DNA of 64,000 nucleotides from Diorhabda sublineata (Eukaryota; Arthropoda; Insecta; Coleoptera; Chrysomelidae), in NCBI RefSeq assembly GCF_026230105.1, contig NC_079480.1, positions 17,464,488 to 17,528,487 of the forward strand, written 5' to 3'. Each line of letters begins with the position of its first letter. Position 1 is the stretch's first letter. Below, piece after piece: positions 56,416-64,000 of the stretch. A program made the position numbers and the translations under genes. The notes beneath the pieces were generated by a model. The model did no database searches, had not been told where the DNA came from, and saw only the letters and a list, made by a program, of their open reading frames with translations.

Positions 56416-56799
56416 TATACTTAACTTTTTCCGAGAAAAGATCTAGTTTGTTAAATATTTTTTGTTCCAAATATTTATTTGGGATTATTCTCCCTTTTAT
56501 CGATTTAATTATGTGGAAACCATCATGAAGAAGTTCCACTTCGATTCCAATATTTATCTGTGAACTATTTCTTTGGTGTTTATAATTGTAGTTTAGTCCA
56601 AGTGAGAGGCAATAACATTCTGTGATTTATACTTCTTGAAGCAAGACGTCTTTTTTGAAGATCGTATATGAATTGTTTCCGTTCGCACAAATTCAACCTT
56701 GTAAGTTTTAAAATAAGTAAAACCAAGGAGCTGGCGGTTGAAGCAAGTGCAATAATCACAAGTCTCTATAGTCTAGGCAAAAGGAACCGAACCATGGCC

Positions 56800-57030
56800 G
56801 GCGAATTAAAAATATGACGTTCAGTGGACTACAACGTGAAAAAATATGCATTCGCCAGGAGCTTCAGCGATAGAAAACGTTCAACCGACCTTGAAAAACC
56901 CCAAACGCTGAAGATAAACGTATTGTATTTATCAGTGAACGTGATTGACTGGCCCAGAGATAGCAGCTCGGATCAATGAACCTAGGATCTGCCTTTGAGT
57001 ACTTCTAGAGTGAAAAGGAAATTTAAATTT
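56800..57030 (+). mobile_element. Tc1-like transposase N-terminal scrap
   Basis: Frames read NAEDKRIVFISERD and then TGPEIAARINEPR. This resembles the Tc1 bipartite HTH linker (P-R-x-T...D-R-x-I-x-x-x-x-x-R-x-x-x-LTGPEIAARIN). Stops and frame changes occur, and nothing of the catalytic domain is present. Confidence 0.5.
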
Positions 57031-57039
57031 TACAAAACA

Positions 57040-57178
57040 TGCTATGCTACTTTCAGAAGAATGTTTTTATGTGTCAAACTTCTACCGGTTTGTGCAGATG
57101 TTTTACAAATGATGGGGCCCTCTTGGACCTGGGGCCCGGCGCTATAGCCCCCCAAGCCCCTAGCTTAATCCGGCCCTG
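57040..57178 (-). mobile_element. hAT-type terminus fragment
   Basis: Read on the minus strand from 57178, the sequence starts CAGGGCCGGATTAAGC followed by TAGGGGCTTGGGGGGC, a GC-rich end characteristic of a widespread hAT family. The adjacent 8 bp (57179-57186, ATATTTCT) could be one target duplication; no second copy was found. No coding sequence is attached. Confidence 0.6.
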
Positions 57179-57186
57179 ATATTTCT

Positions 57187-58195
57187 CTCCAGGACATCCA
57201 AAGGGTACTTGCATCATAGTCTAAATAGCAGCTCAAAATTGATCAGACAAAATACGCCACTGTCTTGTCAACCGTTTCGTTTAAAATTTTATATGCAAAT
57301 CGTAAACGCCATTTTTATAAATGAAGCGCATCAGCTAAAAGCCGAATGTCCCATAAGAGCCAGATAGATAATTTTCTATATAAAATTAGTGTATTGGTGA
57401 TTTCAAGAATTGTTCGGACATGGCCACCCATGAAGCCTGATGGCCCGTTATCTTTATTACCATTGGTAAGGTACCTTCTGAAACCAATAAATTTTATATA
57501 CGGGGTACTCTCAGGTGGGTTTTAAATTTTAATTTTGTGTTCATCGGTCGACTTCTTTAACGTTTTACGACTACAAAATATCGACGATGATCTTAGGAAA
57601 GAGACTAACGAGGATTCTAATATGATAAGAGATCTTTTGATGAGTTGTGCTGGTATGTTCAGTGATAGTTTAGTCGCTTAGTTCACTATATTAGAAATAT
57701 TCTCACTATATAAGATATAGCCAGTGACAATTTTAATGTAGAAATAAAATCATTCAAATAAAATGTAAAATAATAACTAAGTCAATATTACATAGGAGTT
57801 TTTCTTGAGACTAGACATAAGTGATTATTTAATTTTTGGTCAGATGTAAAAGTATTTTGGAGATACATATCGTCGGCCTGATTATCAGAATGCGTAACTC
57901 AACATAACTTCGATAATAGACTATTAATGTCGTCCAGAGGGGTATTATGGAGCTTATCCATTGAATTATTTCGTGTGCTTTTTGTAGAAAGCTTTCTACT
58001 ATAATCGTCATTGCTTAGAGAAACTCATCAATAGAAATCTGATAAGGAAGGAAGAAAGAAAGTTCTGTATGACAAGTAAATAATGAGTCTGGTGCTTTGG
58101 ATCGGGATCCTTAGTATTGCATATACTTTTGCACTACATTTTTGAAAGAAGTCCTTGCTTTTTTTCGATTTTTCGAAATTTTTTCCGATTTTTCG
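57187..58195. other. AT-rich stretch, no gene supported
   Basis: No coding or RNA feature was recognised. Confidence 0.5.
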
Positions 58196-58199
58196 ATTC

Positions 58200-59316
58200 A
58201 AGAAAGAGGGGATCAGACAAAATTTTTATTATGTAGGGGCCAGTGAAAACTTCTTGTAACTTTGTTTCAGACTATGTCGGGAACATATAAATCTAAAACA
58301 ATTCCCATATTTTTGTAATTATTGCTCAATTACTCTCAATTTAATATGAAGAGGTGGCAATGAAGCCTTTTCTGGTGGAACCAAAGTGGTATTGATAACG
58401 TTTTTCTTGCCAAGAGTTAAACCGTGTCGTAGTGGTCAGTCAGCTGTTATTCAGTGCAGATATCTGGTTCTACTATCCTAAAAAGGTAAAAAATAAGGGA
58501 ATTTCATATAACCTGACTGTTTACGCAACAAGAATCGTGTCTAGTTTTCTTCTGAGATGCAAATACATTTCCATTATGCAGTAAGACTGCTTTGAGCTTA
58601 GTTTTGGATGAATCAATAAATAAGCGCCATTCTGAAGAATTATATTCTAATCCAAAACATTTCGTGAGTCCACGACCATAATAACATTAAACCAGATATC
58701 CCTCTTCAGTGAAATACTGAGTAAATTCTCTCTCTCGATGTGTGTACCAGAAAAATGAGGTACCAGAATATAAAAAGTTTTCCTTTTTTAACCTTGAATC
58801 TAGCAACTCTGCTGCATCTTTTAAAATATCCAAGTCTCGGAGTAGGTCGTTGAGCTCAATCTAAGAATAAGCTTTCTCGTCAACTGATTTGTTCTGGGGA
58901 GTGAACGTTCGTCTAAGTCACTAGGTGCAGAGTTAGGTACACAACTGGTATTTCAAACCTATGAGATACTGGACGAATAGCTGAATCAAGGTCTGGGTAA
59001 GATATTTTCTTCTTTTTTTTTTTCGTATCAAATCCTTTCACATCTACCGAACGGAAATAACAGTTGGTTGAGTGATTTTTCTGTTCACGCTATATCTAGA
59101 AATGCAAAAACGAAATGCAGTTTTCTTTCTATTAAACCACAACGCAGACCTTATGAGAAGCCCATACCTTATCTTGATCACCAAGTATTCTTTTGAAGCA
59201 AGCAAAAAAATCTTCTTCACAAAAACGTTTATATTTCTTTCTTGACTTTTCACTGATAATTCATCACAAATATAACAGAAGCTGTACGGAGAAATTACAC
59301 AAACTCTATGAGCCAA
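58200..59316 (-). mobile_element. unclassified arthropod TE-like gene, longest copy
   Basis: Read on the minus strand: SFCYICDELSVKSQERNINV and FVKKIFL from 59280 (N-terminal C-x2-C block), ISYPDLDSAIRPVSHRFEIP near 59010, SPEQINQLTRKLILRL, RTFYILVPHFSG-like and GAYLLIHPKLSSKQ (frameshifted equivalents of the LFIDSSK-x-SLK block), then LVPPEKASLPPLHIKLRVI and ENMGIVLDLYV near 58340. This order matches the pieces at 4640-4800 and 6150-7010: Cys-rich N-terminus, SELNDL/SPEQINQL region, FIDSSK, then PPLHIKL. The many frameshifts make it a pseudogene. The function of the family is unknown to me. Confidence 0.55.
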
Positions 59317-62300
59317 AACACTTGTATAAAAACAAGAGCGTTTGAATGCTGGATGTCAACTGAGTAATGCAAGACAGGATCAGTTAGATAATGAACTTAT
59401 CCTATTGGAATAATATTAATCCAAAGGCAACAAGCTGAAACATGTTCAATCTAACTTGGTCAAAAAATGCAAGCGTTTGCCTAGCATCAGAAACTCTTTA
59501 TCTTCTTGATCCCCCCTTTCACGTAATTGTTCATGATCTTAATTTGAATTAAATTTAATGCTTGAAAAATAAAGTACAAAATTTCAACTATACGTGATTT
59601 TTACACAAAATAAAAATATTGAATTTAGTATTGTGAAAGAAATTGATGAGATTCAATTTTTTAAACATTTTTTGTACGGTTGCAGGACATCAAATTTTAT
59701 TAGAAAATGTATGAAAATACTATGCATCTTTTTACTTGCAAACCTTTGTTATTTAATTGAAGGGACTTTCGGATCAAACATGTCGAAGTGAGATAATAAT
59801 TATATAGAGTCATCTATAACGTATATGCTGAATCTTACGGAAAGTTACTTATACTAATACTTTTTTTTACTAAAATGAATGATTTAAGTGCGTGTATGTC
59901 ATTATTATCCACGACCTTATGCCATTTTTTGGGTGGCGTTAACAAATCTGTATAGAAGTTTCATGGTTTTTGGTAACAAGTTTGACATGGTTTTCCTAGT
60001 CAGATGGTGCAAAATTCGGGCTTTACGATAGATGCATTACATAAGTACAAAGTTCAATCAAACCTTTGTAAATTATCAGTTTTATTGACATCTCCGAACG
60101 ATTCAAAATTTCCTTTGTAAGTTGATCAATTGTTGATAGAATACAATATAGAATCTATCAATTGATCAGGTTTCAGAATTTGATAGTAGAGCTTTCACTT
60201 CAACCCCCGTCAACCTCAATCATCCGCATTCCAAGTTTTTAATTTTCTGCTACTTTACAACCTTTCATGAAAGGTGGAGAATATCAATTTTTATCAAATA
60301 ACCATTATGTAAATCACTAAATACCGTATCCATTATTTTTATTGCACGTATCATTATTTTTACATTCTTAACGTGTAGTTTTAGTTTAACCTATTATAAT
60401 TTTGATTGAAAAAACTTGATTATAGCCAACTAATCTGAAAAGGTTTGGAGGATGTATTGAGAAATGCTACTGAACTTCTTTTGTCTTCATTACTGTTGAT
60501 TTTTTGGAAACTCTGACAATGATGCCCTAAATATTCATGATCTCATTGTTATTATCGACTATACCTATATTAAAATAATAAATCAATTTGGTTCACAATT
60601 ATACAATGTTAAGGCAAGTGAGTAAATCTAATGTTCTATTTAAGATTCGCTGATGTTTCTCCGTCTCCCTCAGCTGGTTCTTTAACTTTTCAATGTATAC
60701 GTTCGATCAAAGAAGTAGTATTAATATTTATGTTGTTGTACTAATAATTTCTTATTGTTATTTTCAATCAAAATGATTATAAACAACTATATATAAATTT
60801 TTTTAAATTTTTATCTAGCTAGAAATTCGATCGTTTTATTGTTCTAGATTAAGAAACTCACTCTCATGATATTGAATTTTCCAGGATTTTGTTGAGAGCT
60901 TTCAGTAACATATCAAATCTTAGTAGAAATTTGATTGCACAATGAAGATTTGGTTATATTGTTATGGAAAACTTTCCGAACAACGGTTTCTATATTTGGA
61001 AAATGTGGATCTTATGCGATGTGCAAACATTCCCTCCAATTATGCCCCTTGGGATGAGTTTCAACATCGTCACCGAAATAGCAAAAACTTTTCAACGTGT
61101 TTATGATGCTTTCTAGCATCTCCTATAACTAAAAAGCATCATAGCGCATATGTCTTCAGAAATTTCACTCATTTTGAAACTACTTGTTCTATATAGACTC
61201 CAGTACTGTAAAAATCGGTCAGCTTATCTACCGTACTATAAAGGAAGCTACCTGATCTTATTACTTTGGTTTTTATTGTCGAGTCAATGTAATTTATTAG
61301 AATGATTGGTGGTTAGACTTCTGTTTACCTTTTTAACATTGTTGGTAATGACCCCGATGAAAATAAGTTCTGTTGCGGCTTAAACTTCATCATGAGCATA
61401 GGAATGTATGTGTGAATTTGTAGCAATGGGAATTTTCTTTACAGAAATTAAGTTCAGTGAAGCTCGTAGGCTTGTCTTTCAATGTTTGTTCTCATTTTTG
61501 ATACTTTCAAATTTAGAAATTAGCCGACACTCTTTTTCCCTTAAACAACTTTAGAGACTATATTTTCCATGTGAGAAACTTTCTTCGCGATTTGATTCAA
61601 AGAAATATGCTTCCCAAAACTACAACTGTTAATATTTTTGAAAATTTATTTGTTTATCTTTAAGAAGAAGAATTTTTTTGAAAATAACGTTCCCAAAAAT
61701 TGTGATGATGATTTTTCTATAAACATTTATGTTTTTTATTTTTATCGTGTCGTTAATCCATAAACAACTAAAATAACAATGAGATGGAGATAAGTTATGT
61801 TAAAATGATTTTACAAACATATGTCAGTTGAATTGAATTCACCTCTTTATTAGAAAATATATTAACGTTAATTGAAGCTGCACAATTTTTCATTAATTTT
61901 AACTAATATAAAGTGATATTCAGGTCTATTCGTTGACTAAACTATTAATTGAAAGTTTATGTTTGCGTTTAAGAGTGCATAAAATTTTTCACGAATGGAA
62001 AAGTGTACCACGATAATTCCATGACAATTTAATGCACGTGTTGCATACATTATTTCTTATACATCCCTACACAGAAAATAAAATAATAATAAAATAAATA
62101 ATAAAATTCAAATAAAAATTTCAGATATTTCAACTGATCCGATAAATTTCAATTGATAACGAACGAAACAATTATTAAATAGAAATTTAATTGTAGACAA
62201 CAAAATTGAGAGAAACTAACAAATAAATGATCAATTTTTGTTTCATTATATTGAAATATTATTCAGGTTGCTTTTGTTTTAGAATAGCTAAAACATAGTC

Positions 62301-62744
62301 TAGGGGATTTGAATTTATACTATTCTTCAAAATAAACTAAAAGAACTCGTTCTATGAAGCTGTGAATATTATTCTGGTTCTGCTATTTCACAGACAAAAC
62401 CCCCGGACTGGCCTGTCCAAATAAACCTTCCTTGTGCTTAGTTGACTATTACGTGAACTTTCATAAAAATATGGAGTTGTAATTGTAGTACATAAGTGTA
62501 TTGTTTGTAATTATAAATATAATTTTAATTGAATTTATATAAATTTTCTTATGTTAATAAGTACGTTTTTGAAAAATTGTACATATAATAAACGTTTTAT
62601 AAAAGAATGTAAAAGGTTGTTTATTTATTATATTTCCTACCACAATTTTATTTGATTGACAATAAAAAAAGGTCTAATATGTATATGATTTTAAGTAATC
62701 GTTAACGTAATTAATATACACAAATACATTTTTTTGAAAATGTC
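59317..62744. other. AT-rich stretch, no gene supported
   Basis: This is the longest featureless part of the window (3.4 kb). Only short open frames occur (for example 59594-59791, plus) and none has an identifiable domain. Confidence 0.5.
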
Positions 62745-62900
62745 GTTTTTATTTTTTTTTATTGTTAGGTCTTGGTCTTGGAACCAACAACGAATTAGTT
62801 ACAAGGTAAGTCACGAAGTTAGACTACCCGCTACACAAGCGAACTGATCCCTTTACCACTGGCGGAGAGTGTGCCGAGACGCACCCGCTTATTTATGGGA
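62745..62900 (-). repeat. tRNA-derived SINE-like unit
   Basis: On the minus strand TAGCGGGTAGTCTAAC resembles a pol III A box, and GGTTCCAAGACC about 38 bp downstream resembles a B box. It ends in an A-rich tail (AACAATAAAAAAAAATAAAA). The tract is GC-richer than its surroundings. No clear flanking duplication was found and the 5' boundary is uncertain. Confidence 0.45.
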
Positions 62901-63323
62901 AATAGGATCTCAAGATTTTTTCAATCATTTCTATTTATTCTAATTAATATTAGATCAAATAATTTGTATCAAAAAACCTTTCCGTCAAAACCAAAGGTTT
63001 TTCTCAAATAGCCCCGTACACAGTGATATTATCACTTTGAAAATGGCTGCCGTATTCAATGGTGTGAAGCTAACGTTATGGCACTTTTTTTTCACTCTAA
63101 CCATAAATAACCGGTGCGTTGCTATAAATCGATGTAATATAAGGTAGTTCAATGATAGGGCTTAAAAAAAAGTTATTCATACTACAGTATACAAGGGATC
63201 TAAGTAGCATTTACCAGTCGAGAATGATTTTGTGCCCAAGTGAAAAAGTTTTAGATTAGTAAATATACTTACATTAGATTTTTTGACTCCTCAGCTAATT
63301 TTTATCTATACCTAGGAAATATT
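62901..63323. other. no gene seen
   Basis: About 420 bp with nothing recognisable. Confidence 0.5.
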
Positions 63324-64000
63324 TTGTACAAGATTCTTTATCTCATGGTTCTGCTTCAAAAATACTTGGAATCCTTCCAAAGGAAATTATTTTTCTTGGT
63401 TTTTTGTATCCCTTTAACCAAGGTATTAACATTACTTTTAAAAGCACTTAAGTTGTTCAGTGGAATGGGCATTAGCAGAGTAGATGCTTTGCTGTTTCCA
63501 TGGCTTGCACGCAGAATCTACAAAGGTCGTCTTCTACCATACTTATGGTATTACCTATCAGAAGATCAACTACCAGTTTGATGACATTTTTGGTAATTAC
63601 AAGAGGTTCCTCACACTTCTTTGCTGATATGGTTATGAATATTTTTCCAGTGAGACTTCTCCTGAATCTTTAGCAATCCGTTCAATTAGTTAATTGATAT
63701 GACATCTTTCTTGGCAAGGTTGCCCATCTCCTCATTGTTTGGTATACTCTGGTGGCCTGGTAGTAGCATGACATGTTTCTGCTTTAAGATTTTTTTTATT
63801 TATACTTTGCGTATGAAATGATAGACATAGCTTCCACTGGTTTATATAGTATCATAAGCCATGATATTTTATTAACAACGTCTTGTTGACCATATCAAAA
63901 CCTGAGAGAAATTGATATTGTTGATTTGTGCTATAACTAAATGGATATAGGAGAATCAGCAAATTTTGTTTATTTCTCGCGGCTAACAAAAATATTCAGG
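63324..64000 (-). mobile_element. RNase H-type LINE, C-terminal end, runs off window
   Basis: The minus strand reads HVMLLPGHQSIPNNEEMGNL and then AKKDVIS near 63770, the last RNase H block (W-x-PGH-x-x-x-x-NEEAD-x-LAK). After a frame change it reads LLIGNTISMVEDDLCRFCVQ, then AMETAKHLLC and CPFH near 63470. This C-x2-C-x7-H-x4-C knuckle and the C-P after it are typical of R1/LOA/I-type LINE C-termini. It then reads FGRIPSIF. The RT lies beyond the window edge, if it survives. Stops within both blocks make it a pseudogene. Confidence 0.7.

Noticed and set aside
1..64000. CRISPR arrays, bacterial operons, rRNA, canonical tRNA genes
   Set aside because: None visible; the repeats present are eukaryotic TE and minisatellite types.

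Overview
This looks like one stretch of an insect nuclear genome. It is strongly AT-rich, has no operon-like gene order, and carries several degenerate (TTAGG)n-type runs. Almost everything recognisable is transposable element (TE) sequence of families common in arthropods: Ty1/copia, RTE-like and jockey-like LINEs, mariner/Tc1, hAT, Helitron, DUF4817-type and Crypton-like elements. The order cannot be fixed from the sequence; a beetle or hemipteran would fit the RTE-like LINEs with (GAA)n tails. I could not support any host protein-coding gene, tRNA or rRNA.

Layout. 0-13 kb: mariner scraps, two pieces of an unclassified multi-copy arthropod TE-like gene, two decayed LINEs and a mariner 3' end. 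13-23 kb: mostly featureless AT-rich DNA, then a LINE cluster (17.3-19.4 kb), a 1.3-kb foldback element (20.3-21.6 kb) and a mariner. 23-31 kb: sparse; a jockey-like LINE on the minus strand next to a 240-bp inverted repeat whose two arms each carry a hammerhead-ribozyme-like motif. 31.3-34.3 kb: a decayed hAT element with a 0.9-kb Helitron inside it. 36-43 kb: short direct repeats, a LINE tail, an internally deleted Crypton-like element with terminal hairpins, a mariner, and an LTR-element remnant followed by 0.4-kb tandem units. 44.2-45.1 kb: a 120/65-bp minisatellite with higher-order structure.

The centrepiece is a complete copia-type LTR retrotransposon at 45878-50843 (4966 bp). Its two 386-bp LTRs are identical, its target site duplication is a perfect GGTTC, and one uninterrupted 1343-codon Gag-Pol frame contains every expected catalytic motif. 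It sits inside an older jockey-like LINE whose reading frame rejoins when the insertion is removed. It is the only apparently active element here; nearly everything around it carries stops, frameshifts or deletions.

51-64 kb: more jockey-like LINE, a mariner with both terminal repeats but two catalytic Asp-to-Asn changes, a second mariner broken by a LINE, Tc1 and hAT ends, a longer copy of the unclassified family on the minus strand, a SINE-like unit and the C-terminal end of an RNase H-type LINE running off the window. The picture is a TE-dense intergenic or heterochromatic region with layered insertions of different ages.
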